A DNA stretch of 64,000 nucleotides from positions 1 through 64,000 of the forward strand of contig JAEZLR010000004.1 in NCBI GenBank assembly GCA_023415205.1. Direction: 5' to 3'. A program made the position numbers and the translations under genes. Under the pieces are notes generated by a model. The model had not been told where the DNA came from. It was given only the letters and a program-made list of their open reading frames with translations, and made no database searches. Below are positions 25,685 to 34,951 of the stretch, in pieces (the stretch's first letter is position 1; each line of letters begins with the position of its first letter). This DNA comes from Bacillota bacterium (lineage in GTDB: Bacteria > Bacillota > Clostridia > DSM-8532).

Positions 25685-27250
25685 TCAAGGCCTGCGCGCC
25701 CTGAATACGACAAATTCAGTGAAGTTATCCCCCTCATCCTGAATGTTTTCCTTAATGATGGTCAAGCGGTTAAGGCTTGCAGCTGTCCGGCTTGCAATGG
25801 CGGCCGAGCATTTGTCATTAAGGGCGGCAACGGCGGCCGCAGCGGCCGAGGTGGTGGAATAAGGAATGATCTGGCACTCGGGCATGGACTCAAGGAATTT
25901 TTTACATTGCTCCAGAGCCTTGTAGTGGGAATAGATTTTGCGGACACTGGAAAGCTCGGTTCCCGGAGTGGCCACAAGCATCTGATGGATAGGTATCCTC
26001 ACCCGTTCAATAATTTCAAACCTGTCTTCTTCCAATCGCTCAACAACTTCCTTGACTTTTCCGACCAAAGTGTTTTCATAGGGCACCACACCAATCTCTA
26101 TTTTCCCGTTTGTAACGGCCTCAAAAACATCCTCAAAGCGTTCCAGGCCGGTAAGGGCAGAGGAGGGATACACCTTTTCGGCAGCCTCGTTTGCGAAGGA
26201 GCCGGGTGTGCCGGCATAGGCAACGGTATGGGGAATGGAGAGATTTTTTCCTTCCAAGCGGGCATATTCCTTGAGCTTGGGCATGATGTAGGAAAATTCT
26301 GCGGGCGTAATGGATTGAGGTCCGTCGGACAAAGCTCTGCTAGGATTGTTATGAACTTCAATCACCAGGCCGTCGGCACCTACAGCCACTGCTGCTTTGG
26401 AAAGGGGCTCAACCATCCAGGAAAGCCCTGTGCCATGGCTGGGATCAACCAGAACCGGAAGATGGCTAATACGCTTTAATGCTGGGACAGCGCTTAAATC
26501 CAGTGTGTTGCGTGTATAGGTTTCATGGGTGCGAATACCGCGCTCACAAAGGATAACATTTTGGTTCCCCTCACTCATGATATACTCACAGGCCATCAAA
26601 AGTTCTTCCAGCGTGTTGGCGAAGCCTCTTTTCAGGAGGATGGGCTTATTGATGCGGCCCAGCTCCTTTAAAAGCTCAAAATTCTGCATATTGCGGGCGC
26701 CCACCTGAATAAGATCCACATACTGCTCAAATATCTCCAGATAGACAGGGTTGGTTATCTCAGATACGATGGGCAGGCCGGTAGCCTCACCTGCTCTTTT
26801 CAAAAGCATCAACCCCTCTGCTCTGAGGCCTTGAAAGGCGTAAGGGGAGGTACGGGGCTTAAAGGCACCACCGCGAAGCATGTTTGCGCCGGAGTTCTTA
26901 ACCTGTTGTGCAATTTGTAAAATCTGTCCTTCGGACTCTACCGAGCAGGGGCCTGCTATCACCACAAGCTCCTTCCCACCCACTTCCAGAGGGCCCACCC
27001 TGACGATGGAGCTTTCGGGATGGAACTTGCGGTTGGCTTTTTTAAAGGGCTCCTGAACCTTTAGAACCTTTTCCACGGCTTCTTGCATGCTCACCTCATC
27101 AATGGACAGGTGTGAGGTATCTCCCACAAGACCGAATACCGTTTTCTCAGTACCATAGATGGGGTTGACTGATAACCCTTTTTCTTGAAGCCATATTTTT
27201 AAGGCCTCTACCTTTTCAGAGTCCATACCCTGCTTTAAGACAATAATCAT
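25685..27250 (-). CDS. aroF: DAHP synthase fused to a prephenate-dehydratase-like domain
   Basis: A 521-residue fusion. Residues 1-340 are a class I-beta (AroF/AroA(f)) DAHP synthase with its N-terminal ACT-like region, [31 protein letters not shown] and LVDPSHGTG; it condenses PEP and erythrose-4-phosphate in the first shikimate step. Residues about 345-521 resemble prephenate dehydratase ([32 protein letters not shown], and a C-terminal [10 protein letters not shown]). The usual TRF reads TEF, and PIENS reads PYENT, so dehydratase activity is uncertain. There is no C-terminal ACT domain. GAGGAGG precedes the ATG. A T-box leader controls it. Confidence 0.88.
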   Translation of the reverse strand: MIIVLKQGMDSEKVEALKIWLQEKGLSVNPIYGTEKTVFGLVGDTSHLSIDEVSMQEAVEKVLKVQEPFKKANRKFHPESSIVRVGPLEVGGKELVVIAGPCSVESEGQILQIAQQVKNSGANMLRGGAFKPRTSPYAFQGLRAEGLMLLKRAGEATGLPIVSEITNPVYLEIFEQYVDLIQVGARNMQNFELLKELGRINKPILLKRGFANTLEELLMACEYIMSEGNQNVILCERGIRTHETYTRNTLDLSAVPALKRISHLPVLVDPSHGTGLSWMVEPLSKAAVAVGADGLVIEVHNNPSRALSDGPQSITPAEFSYIMPKLKEYARLEGKNLSIPHTVAYAGTPGSFANEAAEKVYPSSALTGLERFEDVFEAVTNGKIEIGVVPYENTLVGKVKEVVERLEEDRFEIIERVRIPIHQMLVATPGTELSSVRKIYSHYKALEQCKKFLESMPECQIIPYSTTSAAAAAVAALNDKCSAAIASRTAASLNRLTIIKENIQDEGDNFTEFVVFRARRP

Positions 27251-27284
27251 GTTCCATCCTCCTCAAATTTTCATTAAATGACAG

Positions 27285-27575
27285 CAAAAAAGCCTTCGTC
27301 TCCTATAAAAGGGACGAAGGCTCTATCCTTCGCGGTACCACCCAATTTCATCAATTCCTTGATGCACTTACTTAAGATACGGGATTGCTCCGATATCCTG
27401 CCCCGATAACGTTGGGCGTTACGCACTTGCCTACTAGCCTTAAGGCATTGAGCTCGTGTGCTCAGGGGAGAACTTCGGTAACCCTTGAATCCTAAAACCA
27501 CTCTCAGTCTATGATGGTTTCTCCCTGTAAGTCGATGGCTACTTACTTTTCCCCGTCACCGCATGTTGCTATGTT
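27285..27575 (-). promoter_or_regulatory. T-box leader controlling the aroF-pheA fusion
   Basis: On the minus strand the T-box sequence TGGGTGGTACCGCG (27344-27331) lies in the antiterminator, followed by a terminator stem AGCCTTCGTC/GACGAAGGCT and T6 (27322-27285). Stem I begins around GGGGAAAAGTAAGTAG near 27555, with AGGGAGAAA after it. A TTC triplet at 27472-27470 in GAAGTTCTCC is a plausible phenylalanine specifier. Uncharged tRNA would pair with the leader and allow transcription of the gene. T-box identity is firm; the specifier is inferred. Confidence 0.9.
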
Positions 27576-27581
27576 TTTTAT

Positions 27582-27611
27582 ATCATATGCCTGTTGAGGT
27601 TACTTTGTCAA
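27582..27611 (-). promoter_or_regulatory. Promoter of the T-box transcript
   Basis: The minus strand has TTGACA (27611-27606), an 18-bp spacer and TATGAT (27587-27582), a good sigma-A promoter starting the leader at about 27575. Confidence 0.65.
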
Positions 27612-27706
27612 GAACCATAATAAAAGTTAGGTCAAAGCATTGAAATTGTAACCTAAAAGGAAATCACATAATAGGATAGTATGGGAAGTCTTGGAGGAAG
27701 GCTTTT

Positions 27707-28573
27707 ATGTTTGAGGAGAGATCATGTTTCAAAGAGTTCTATCCTTCCCTTTGTAATACTGAGTCCAAGGTGACATCGGTAGAACAGTATATTAAGGCCA
27801 TTGATGACGCCTACAGGGTTCTGTGGGGTCCAGCCCAGGAGGAGTCGGATATAAAATACAGTCCCAAGCTATGGTTTAGAGGCTTACGGGCCTTTGATTA
27901 TCCCTTGCTTCCCTCTATCGGACGAAGGGGGCTGAATGTGGAATATGAAACCATTTTTCTATCAAAATTTAAGTCAAAGGCGGTGCCCTTTCTTGACCAG
28001 GTTCCCATTAGACCTGCGGTAGAAGGCGTCAGTGCCTATTGGGAATGGTTGTTCCTTATGCAGCACTACGGCGCGCCTACCCGATTAATGGATTGGTCGG
28101 AGGATGCCTTGGTAGCCCTTGTTTTTGCTATTGATACCTCGGCCTCCGAGGAGGAAAAAGAAAAGGATGCAGCGGTGTGGTGTCTCAATCCCGTCATGCT
28201 GAATACCGCCTTCACCTTTCATGATTTTTATCCCCCGGGGTATATCCCCAATGTTCAGGAAAAGGGAGTCTATGAGATGTTCGGTCCCATCGCCAACCCT
28301 TTTCAAAACAAAAAGCCGGCGGCTGTTTATGGGCCCCTGAACAGCTCAAAAATTATTGTTCAGCGGGGTACCTTTACCGTATTTCCCTATACGACGCCAT
28401 TGGTAGACCTTAAGGATTTGCCTGACAGTGACCGGTATCTTCAAAAGATTGTTATTGCCAAGGACTTCAGAGAGGCCTTGACTGAACAATTGCGGAGGTA
28501 TGGCATTCATAAGGCCCAGCTTATGCCGGAGCTGTCCTCGGTAGCCCTGGAGATTTTGCAGGAGGGCTTTTGA
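27707..28573 (+). CDS. FRG domain protein
   Basis: A 288-residue soluble protein with the FRG domain: LWFRGLRAFDYPLLPSIGRR near residues 50-70 carries the F-R-G triplet, and FLMQHYGAPTRLMDWSEDALVALVFA near 117-142 carries the H-x-GxPTRLLDW motif. The domain is thought to be an ADP-ribosyltransferase-like fold, common in prophages and defence-linked toxins, but its activity is unproven. It stands alone, with the T-box promoter diverging upstream and a convergent gene downstream. GGAGG precedes the ATG. No antitoxin-like partner is present. Confidence 0.85.
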   Translation: MFEERSCFKEFYPSLCNTESKVTSVEQYIKAIDDAYRVLWGPAQEESDIKYSPKLWFRGLRAFDYPLLPSIGRRGLNVEYETIFLSKFKSKAVPFLDQVPIRPAVEGVSAYWEWLFLMQHYGAPTRLMDWSEDALVALVFAIDTSASEEEKEKDAAVWCLNPVMLNTAFTFHDFYPPGYIPNVQEKGVYEMFGPIANPFQNKKPAAVYGPLNSSKIIVQRGTFTVFPYTTPLVDLKDLPDSDRYLQKIVIAKDFREALTEQLRRYGIHKAQLMPELSSVALEILQEGF

Positions 28574-28599
28574 GCAGAAAATAATGAGAATTTCACTTT

Positions 28600-29688
28600 T
28601 CAGGCTTTATACCGGTGATAAACCAGACAAATCAGTGTGATCACCCCACAATAGCCTACGGCGGGGTAGAGATATTTCACAAGGTTCGAGAAGCCTGCCA
28701 GACTTGCACAAAAAGCTGCGAACGTACTTCCTGTGATGATCAGGGAAGCACGTTTTTTATTTCTAGCTAGGTTGCCTTGAGAGCCGGAGGGGAGCTTTTG
28801 TATAGCATCTCCACATAATCGAGCAGCAAAGCCATAGAGATTTCCAACCGCAGTGGTATAGATTTCAGCAAGAAGCACAACCCCATAAATTCCACGAACG
28901 ATAGGAGAAATGCGGCCTGCCACGATGATCATGGGAACCTCCACATCCCTGATGATATCACCATTCACCCGGAGGGCGAGATAGATAGCCACCGCACCCA
29001 GGCCAAGACCCAGGCCACCCAGTATGGCTCCGTTTTTTATCAGTCTTTTATTTCCCGCTTCATACCCTAGAGGCCCCAATATGGCAATGGCTGTTACCGA
29101 ATTATAGGAGGTATAGATAATGGCAGACCAAAGCCAATTCCGGAGAAAGCCGGGCTGGGGAAGGGATACCGGCATAGGATTGACCTTTGAGGCCATGAGA
29201 AGCGATGCGATACTCACCCCGATGGCACTGAGGATTAAAAAGGGAACCACGATACTGATGGAATTGATAATTTCCTGGAAGCCTCCCAAGACGGTAATCA
29301 GGGTGATGACGGCCATGAAGAGGCTCCCAACAATGGGATGAATGTTGTACTCCTGGGTGAAAAGAGCACCCGACCCAGCCATCATGGCTGTTAAGGCCCC
29401 AAAGAGGAAGAAGGTAATAATCCCGTCGGAGAAGGTACCCAAAACAGTACCGCCCGTTTCCTTTACCACGGGAAGGTGGGAAGACACCTTAAGCTTTAAG
29501 CCCAGTTCCATGATGATATAGCCAAAATACATGAAAAGCAGGGTGACCACTAAAAGACCCCATAGGCCCATGGGGCCGAAGCTCACAAAAAACTGAAGCA
29601 TTTCCTGGCCTGAGGCAAAGCCGGCACCCACGATGGTGCCGATATATGTGCCTGCCACCTGAAGCATGGTGATTTTTTTATTTTTCAA
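28600..29688 (-). CDS. YkvI-family membrane protein (putative amino acid transporter)
   Basis: A 362-residue protein with about 10 hydrophobic helices. The first helix has VAGTYIGTIVGAGFASGQEM, the G-rich unwound segment typical of the YkvI group in the APC/LeuT-fold superfamily. A second glycine-rich set (GAILGGLGLGLGAVAIYLAL) follows later. Substrate is unknown. I chose the TTG at 29688 because GAGGAGAGG lies six bases upstream; a TTG further upstream would place that site inside the gene. It lies downstream of pepF on the same strand, with a hairpin between them. Confidence 0.82.
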   Translation of the reverse strand: MKNKKITMLQVAGTYIGTIVGAGFASGQEMLQFFVSFGPMGLWGLLVVTLLFMYFGYIIMELGLKLKVSSHLPVVKETGGTVLGTFSDGIITFFLFGALTAMMAGSGALFTQEYNIHPIVGSLFMAVITLITVLGGFQEIINSISIVVPFLILSAIGVSIASLLMASKVNPMPVSLPQPGFLRNWLWSAIIYTSYNSVTAIAILGPLGYEAGNKRLIKNGAILGGLGLGLGAVAIYLALRVNGDIIRDVEVPMIIVAGRISPIVRGIYGVVLLAEIYTTAVGNLYGFAARLCGDAIQKLPSGSQGNLARNKKRASLIITGSTFAAFCASLAGFSNLVKYLYPAVGYCGVITLICLVYHRYKA

Positions 29689-29797
29689 TGGAAGCCTCTC
29701 CTCAATCAAGCCCTATACTAAACATATCCTCCCAGGGCATAAATTAGCACCACGAATTCATCCCTTAAGGGGGAAGAGGCTTTTGGGGATAAGTAAA

Positions 29798-29825
29798 GGC
29801 CCATGGCGTCAGTCTGCCATGGGCC
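29798..29825 (-). terminator. Hairpin after the M3 peptidase gene
   Basis: GGCCCATGGC and GCCATGGGCC form a perfect 10-bp stem with an eight-base loop, just after the minus-strand peptidase gene; TTTACTT follows on that strand. It is probably a terminator or processing hairpin. Confidence 0.65.
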
Positions 29826-29841
29826 GAGAGGTGAGCTTACC

Positions 29842-31536
29842 TTATCTAATCTCTGAGGAATAACTTTCAATGAGGGTTTCCATGCCCTTGACCATATCCT
29901 TGATACAACCCTCTTCAAAAGGCGACTTGAGTCCGGCTTCCCTTATTAGGTGGGTAAATTTCAGGGTGCCACCGCGGCTGCAAAGGGTAAGGTAGCCTTC
30001 CCATGCCTCTTTGTAATTTTCATTCATCTTCACCAGGAATTGAAGGGCACAGGTCTGAGCCAAGCAATAATCAATATAATAAAAGGGATTTTCATAAATA
30101 TGGACTTGTCTCTGCCAGGTTCCACCCTTTCCGAAGAAGGGATCATCCTCGTAGTTAAGATGGGGCTTGTATTGGCCTTCAAGCTCCCGCCAGACCTTTT
30201 TTCGTTCATCGGGTGTGAGGGTGGGATTTTCATAGACAATATGCTGGAATTCATCCACCATACAGCCATAGGGGATGAAAATCAAGGCGGAAGCCAATTG
30301 CATATAGAGGTAGCGGGGGGTCTTATCCCCAAAAAACAGGTGCATCCAGGGGGCGGTGAAAAATTCCATGGACATGGAATGAATCTCGGCAGTATCCATG
30401 CCGATCATTCCTTGCTCATAAATCTCCATGTTCCTGGTCACATAGGCCTGGAAGGCATGGCCACATTCGTGGGTCAGCACATCAATATCCCCACTGGTGC
30501 CGTTAAAATTGGCGAAAACAAAGGGTGTTTTATACAGGGGAAGGAATTCGCAATAACCTCCACCTGTTTTCCCTTTTTTGCTTAACACATCAAAGAGCTC
30601 ACCCTTGAGCATAAACTCAAAAAACTCATGGGTTTCGGGGGAAAGCTCCCGGTACATGGTTTTACCATGCTCAAATATCTCTTGGGGGGTTCCCGAAGGA
30701 GCAGGATTTCCCTCTTTAAAGAACAAGGGCTCATCGATGAAGCTCAATCGGTCAAGACCCAAGAATTGTCGTCTTTGCTCATGGAGCTTGGAGACCAGGG
30801 GGACAAGGTATTCCTTGACCTGATTCCTGAAGGTCGCCACCTTATCCTTATCATAATCGTTTCGCTCCATAAGAATGTATCCTAGGCCAACAAAGTTATC
30901 CATGCCAAGCTCCAGGGCCATGCTGTTTCTGACCTTTACCAGCTTGTCATAAAGCTCATCCAGCTCCTGGGCGTGTTCCATGAAGAATTCGGTGCGCTTC
31001 TTGTAAGCAGCTCTTCGTATCTCCCTATCTGGGTGCTGCATATAAAATGCCAGTTGGGGTAGATTGAGGGTTTTTCCGTCAAACTCAAATTCCGCAGAGG
31101 CCAAAAGCTTGGCATAGACCGTCTTTAACTTGCTCTCCTCCTGCATAAAGGGGATGATCCGTTCATCAAAGCCCTTGAGCTGGAGTTCAATCTTTTCAAA
31201 AACCAAAGGGCTTAAGCTATCTTCAAGCGCCTTGCGGAAGGGGGAGGCCACCAGCTTTTTGTAATAGTCCATAAGAAGCTGTATAAAATGGGGCGCGTTC
31301 TCATCATAAAAGTCCTGTTCGGCCGAATAGAAGCTGTCCTCGGTATTGAGGGTATGACGAATATAAGCCAGGCTTCGCATGGTCTGAAAGCGTTTCAATA
31401 GCTCGGTCAGCTTCATGTGGAGATCAAGCTGTTCCTGAGCGGTTTTGGAAGATTCGGATGCCTGAACCAACTGATTCCATTCCTTTGAAAACTCATCCAG
31501 GGCTACTCTTTCATAGGGCATTTGGCTGAAAATCAT
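29842..31536 (-). CDS. M3-family oligoendopeptidase
   Basis: A 564-residue cytoplasmic zinc metallopeptidase of the M3 family that cleaves short oligopeptides. The zinc-binding motif HECGHAFQ (HExxH) lies near residue 355, followed by the third-ligand segment AEIHSMSMEFF about 25 residues later. The C-terminal YYIDYCLAQTCALQF region is also typical. The length matches clostridial members. A TTTGACC-rich stretch upstream lacks an obvious promoter. It may be co-transcribed weakly with the YkvI-type gene. Confidence 0.93.
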   Translation of the reverse strand: MIFSQMPYERVALDEFSKEWNQLVQASESSKTAQEQLDLHMKLTELLKRFQTMRSLAYIRHTLNTEDSFYSAEQDFYDENAPHFIQLLMDYYKKLVASPFRKALEDSLSPLVFEKIELQLKGFDERIIPFMQEESKLKTVYAKLLASAEFEFDGKTLNLPQLAFYMQHPDREIRRAAYKKRTEFFMEHAQELDELYDKLVKVRNSMALELGMDNFVGLGYILMERNDYDKDKVATFRNQVKEYLVPLVSKLHEQRRQFLGLDRLSFIDEPLFFKEGNPAPSGTPQEIFEHGKTMYRELSPETHEFFEFMLKGELFDVLSKKGKTGGGYCEFLPLYKTPFVFANFNGTSGDIDVLTHECGHAFQAYVTRNMEIYEQGMIGMDTAEIHSMSMEFFTAPWMHLFFGDKTPRYLYMQLASALIFIPYGCMVDEFQHIVYENPTLTPDERKKVWRELEGQYKPHLNYEDDPFFGKGGTWQRQVHIYENPFYYIDYCLAQTCALQFLVKMNENYKEAWEGYLTLCSRGGTLKFTHLIREAGLKSPFEEGCIKDMVKGMETLIESYSSEIR

Positions 31537-31652
31537 AGGTCATCCCCCTTATTTTAGAAATAATTATGCTGATAGAGTACCATATTTATTCAGCAGAAAC
31601 AACTTTTCCAATCGGGCCTTCTGGGCCTGTGGGAACCCATTGTCACATTGAC

Positions 31653-31682
31653 TTGAATTACCCGCCTGGTTCGAGATAATAT
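31653..31682 (+). promoter_or_regulatory. Candidate promoter of the Crp/Fnr-type regulator
   Basis: TTGAAT (31653-31658), an 18-bp spacer and TAATAT (31677-31682) lie about 65 bp upstream of the start codon. Adjacent TTGACT could extend the -35 element. Confidence 0.4.
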
Positions 31683-31745
31683 AAAATAAAACCTGCCATA
31701 GTACATCCGATTTATTTCCCGTAAAAGGGGCAAGGGAGGAAAGCC

Positions 31746-32438
31746 ATGACCGAAGAACAATTATCGGCATTAAAGAAGTGCGAGCTCTTTGAAGGCATTG
31801 ACGCTCAACAGCTTAAAACTCTCCTTTCATGCTTGAAGCCTCAGGTTCAAGTCTATACCCGCAACGAGTTTGTGGTGAGAAGCGGTGAAAGCCTGGAAAG
31901 CCTCGGGATTGTCCTTGAAGGGGAGGCTTCAGTCATCAAGGAGACCATCAAAGGGGACAGGCTCCTTTTGAAAAACCTTTCAGCGGGGGAGATGTTCGGA
32001 GAAATCGCCGCCTTTGCCCGTCAGAAGGAATGGCCTGCTTTGGTTAAGGCTAACACCCCTCTGACCATCTGCTTTCTTCCTAGGGATAAAATAATCGGGC
32101 AGTGCTCCAACCTCTGCCAATGGCATCATGCCATGGTCACCAACATGCTTTGTCTTATCTCCCGGAGAGCCCTGGTTTTGAGCAGGAAAATGGAATACCT
32201 GTCCATCAAGACCATGAGAGCCAAGCTGGCCACCTTTATCTATGAGCATTACCTTAAAAAACAAACCCTCACCTTTTTGATTCCCATGAACCGGGTGCAA
32301 CTGGCCGATTTTCTCAACGTCTCACGACCATCCATGTCCCGTGAGCTCTCTAGAATGCGAAATGAAGGCCTCATTGATTTTCATATGTCCACCTTTAAAG
32401 TTATTAATCTTGAGGGGCTTAAAGCCTATTGCGAATAA
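31746..32438 (+). CDS. Crp/Fnr-family transcriptional regulator
   Basis: A 230-residue protein: an N-terminal cyclic-nucleotide-binding-like beta barrel (residues 12-120, with GESLESLGIVLEGEASVI and AGEMFGEIAAF) and a C-terminal winged helix with RVQLADFLNVSRPSMSRELS as recognition helix region. No N-terminal Cys cluster typical for true Fnr is present (single cysteines only), so the effector is unknown. Regulators of this group in anaerobes often control heme, nitrosative stress or peptide genes. GGGAGGA precedes the ATG. It is transcribed away from the peptidase gene. Confidence 0.88.
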   Translation: MTEEQLSALKKCELFEGIDAQQLKTLLSCLKPQVQVYTRNEFVVRSGESLESLGIVLEGEASVIKETIKGDRLLLKNLSAGEMFGEIAAFARQKEWPALVKANTPLTICFLPRDKIIGQCSNLCQWHHAMVTNMLCLISRRALVLSRKMEYLSIKTMRAKLATFIYEHYLKKQTLTFLIPMNRVQLADFLNVSRPSMSRELSRMRNEGLIDFHMSTFKVINLEGLKAYCE

Positions 32439-32470
32439 AGCTATGGATAGTTATTTCTAAATAGACATTC

Positions 32471-32526
32471 TTACCAAAAGCATCCTGCTATGATATAATC
32501 CTATGAAGTGCTTTGCGAAATATTTC
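32471..32526 (+). promoter_or_regulatory. Promoter and palindromic candidate operator of the XRE-cupin/acyl-CoA synthetase pair
   Basis: TTACCA (32471-32476), a 17-bp spacer and TATAAT (32494-32499) form a promoter. GAAATATTTC at 32517-32526 is a perfect 10-bp palindrome located just after the expected start site, a suitable place for autorepression by the XRE-cupin protein. Confidence 0.5.
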
Positions 32527-32566
32527 ACAGGGAACTCTACAGCATCAATGAAAGGGGTTTGTTTTC

Positions 32567-33115
32567 ATGAATGAGAAAATCAGGGATATTGCCGACAGAA
32601 TCAAGGGCTTAAGGCTTTTGTCAGGCCTGACCACCGAAGAGGTGGCCAAGGTGGTAAATGTCAGCGTTAAAGCCTATGAGCAATATGAAAGCGGCGAGGA
32701 TGATATTCCGGTGAGCCTGCTCAATGAAATATCCGATTATTATAAGGTGGATATGACTGAGATTTTAACGGGTGTTTCGCCCAAGCTTCATGATGTTTGC
32801 CTGGTCAAAAATGGCGAGGGCCTTAAGGTTGAACGCTACGACCAATACGAATTCCAGAGCCTTGCCTATAAATACGCTAAACGAAAAATCGAACCGCTTT
32901 TGGTTACCCTGACCCCTGATAAATTCCCGGAGCTGGTGTCTCATAAGGGACAGGAGTTCAATTACTGCCTGCAAGGAAAAATGAAGGTGGTTATAGGTAA
33001 GGAAGAGTACATTCTTACACCGGGGGATTCCTTGTATTTTAACTCCATGCTTCCCCACAAAATGCTGGCTATGGATGATCAAAAGGCCACATTTTTAACA
33101 GTCATCTTGCTTTAG
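32567..33115 (+). CDS. XRE-family regulator with C-terminal cupin domain
   Basis: A 182-residue regulator. Residues 5-65 form a Cro/CI-type HTH (IKGLRLLSGLTTEEVAKVVN with VSVKAYEQYESGEDDIPVS). Residues 105-180 form a cupin (EFNYCLQGKMKVVIGKEEYI, then LTPGDSLYFNSMLPHKM), which usually binds a small ligand. Such proteins commonly repress or activate the gene next to them. The acyl-CoA synthetase starts 13 bp downstream, so the ligand is plausibly its substrate or product. Confidence 0.9.
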   Translation: MNEKIRDIADRIKGLRLLSGLTTEEVAKVVNVSVKAYEQYESGEDDIPVSLLNEISDYYKVDMTEILTGVSPKLHDVCLVKNGEGLKVERYDQYEFQSLAYKYAKRKIEPLLVTLTPDKFPELVSHKGQEFNYCLQGKMKVVIGKEEYILTPGDSLYFNSMLPHKMLAMDDQKATFLTVILL

Positions 33116-33128
33116 GAGGAAATTTGAG

Positions 33129-34796
33129 ATGAATTTAGCTTACCGCTACTTGGAAAAGGAATCCTTTACAAGCTATGAGGATTTTAAAGAAAATCTTAAG
33201 ATAAAGGTTCCCGAGACCTTTAATTTTGCCTACGACATTATTGACGAATATGCCCGGCTGGAACCGGACCGGATGGCCTTGGTATGGTGTAATGACTTTG
33301 GTGAGGAAAAAAGTTTTACCTTTAAGGATTTAAAATACTGGTCCGATAAAACTGCCAACTATTTAAAATCCTTGGGTATAAAAAAGGGCGATAAGGTCAT
33401 GCTCATCCTGAGACGTCGCTATGAGTTCTATTTCTTTGCCCTGGCCCTGTGCAAGATAGGCGCTGTCTATATTCCCTCAACCAACCAGTTGAAGGAGAAG
33501 GATATTATCTATCGTAACAATGCCGCCGGAGTAAAGATGATTGTGGCTTACAACTGGCCCGAGTTGGTCCAGTGTGTGGAGAATGCGAGGCAGGAATCCC
33601 CTGAGCTTGAGAAAACCGTTTTGATCGGCGGGAGGCATGAGGGCTGGCTAAGCTATGATGACGAAATTCAAAAGGTCTCAGATCAATGGTTGCCCCCGAC
33701 AGGGGAGGAGGCTCCTCAAAACAGTGATGACATGATCATTTATTTTACATCAGGAACCACCAGTATGCCCAAAATGGCATGCCAGGACTTTACATATCCC
33801 CTGGGTCATATTGTGACCGCAAAATACTGGCACAGGGTGGTGGAGAAGGGGCTTCACCTTACTGTGGCGGAGTCGGGCTGGGCTAAGTTCGGCTGGGGAA
33901 AGCTGTATGGTCAGTGGATTTGTGGTGCCGTTCAGTTTGTTTATGACATGGAAAGATTTGACCCCGATGGTCTCCTGAGTAAAATGCAGCAGTATAAACT
34001 CAGTACCTTCTGTGCGCCGCCCACCATTTATCGCTTCCTGATCCAGCATGATCTTTCCAGGTATGATTTATCCTCGCTGATTCATTGTTCTACTGCCGGG
34101 GAGCCCTTGAATCCCCAGGTTTATTATACCTTCCTTAAGGAAACGGGTCTCAAAATCCTCAATGGCTTTGGACAATCTGAGACTTCGGTTCTTGTGGCAA
34201 ACTTTGAATGGCTTGACATAGACCCCGGCGCCATGGGTAAGCCCAACCCGGCCTACCAAATCGATGTGGTTGACGAGGAAGGAAACTCGGTTCCCGCCGG
34301 TGTTGAGGGTGAGCTGGTGGTCAGAGGGGCGGATACCCAAAAGCCTGCTGGGCTTTTCAACGGCTATTACAGGGATGATGCCGCCACACGCAAGGTTTGG
34401 TGTGATGATACTTATCATACAGGAGATGTAGTTTATAAGGATGAACATGGCCTTTTCTGGTTCGTGGGACGGAATGATGATGTCATTAAGGCCTCGGGAT
34501 ACCGAATCAGTCCATTTGAGGTAGAGAGCGCGTTAATGGAGCATGATGCTGTTGTTGAATGTGCGGTAACGGGTGCGCCCGATCCGGTGCGGGGGACGGT
34601 TATCAAGGCAACAGTTATTCTGGCCAAGGGTTATACTCCCTCAGAAGAACTGAAAAAGGACATTCAAAACCATGTGAAGAACACTACTGCCCCCTATAAA
34701 TACCCGCGAATTATCGAATTTGTGGATGAGCTTCCCAAGACTATTAGCGGTAAAATCAAGAGGGCGCAGATAAGAAGAGAGGATCAGAAGGCCTGA
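33129..34796 (+). CDS. AMP-forming acyl-CoA synthetase
   Basis: A 555-residue member of the ANL superfamily which activates a carboxylic acid to its CoA thioester through an acyl-AMP. The P-loop IIYFTSGTTSMPKMA lies near residues 200-215, with GFGQSETSVL (A5 motif), YHTGDVVYKDEHGLFWFVGRNDDVIKASGYRI (A7-A8) and the catalytic Lys region PKTISGKIKRAQIR at the end. Overall it resembles medium-chain or benzoate/acetate-type synthetases; the acid is not predictable by eye. Together with the upstream regulator it forms a two-gene unit. Confidence 0.9.
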   Translation: MNLAYRYLEKESFTSYEDFKENLKIKVPETFNFAYDIIDEYARLEPDRMALVWCNDFGEEKSFTFKDLKYWSDKTANYLKSLGIKKGDKVMLILRRRYEFYFFALALCKIGAVYIPSTNQLKEKDIIYRNNAAGVKMIVAYNWPELVQCVENARQESPELEKTVLIGGRHEGWLSYDDEIQKVSDQWLPPTGEEAPQNSDDMIIYFTSGTTSMPKMACQDFTYPLGHIVTAKYWHRVVEKGLHLTVAESGWAKFGWGKLYGQWICGAVQFVYDMERFDPDGLLSKMQQYKLSTFCAPPTIYRFLIQHDLSRYDLSSLIHCSTAGEPLNPQVYYTFLKETGLKILNGFGQSETSVLVANFEWLDIDPGAMGKPNPAYQIDVVDEEGNSVPAGVEGELVVRGADTQKPAGLFNGYYRDDAATRKVWCDDTYHTGDVVYKDEHGLFWFVGRNDDVIKASGYRISPFEVESALMEHDAVVECAVTGAPDPVRGTVIKATVILAKGYTPSEELKKDIQNHVKNTTAPYKYPRIIEFVDELPKTISGKIKRAQIRREDQKA

Positions 34797-34951
34797 ATGA
34801 TGTAAATAGTATCCATAAGACCATAAAGACTTGGTGACAAAGGTTATCAAGTCTTTGTTACATCTATGCCATCTCCTAAAAAAAGGAATTTGACGTTTTA
34901 TGGCGAACTTATATATGAAGGTTTAATGATTTATTGGGGGTAAACAAGTTC

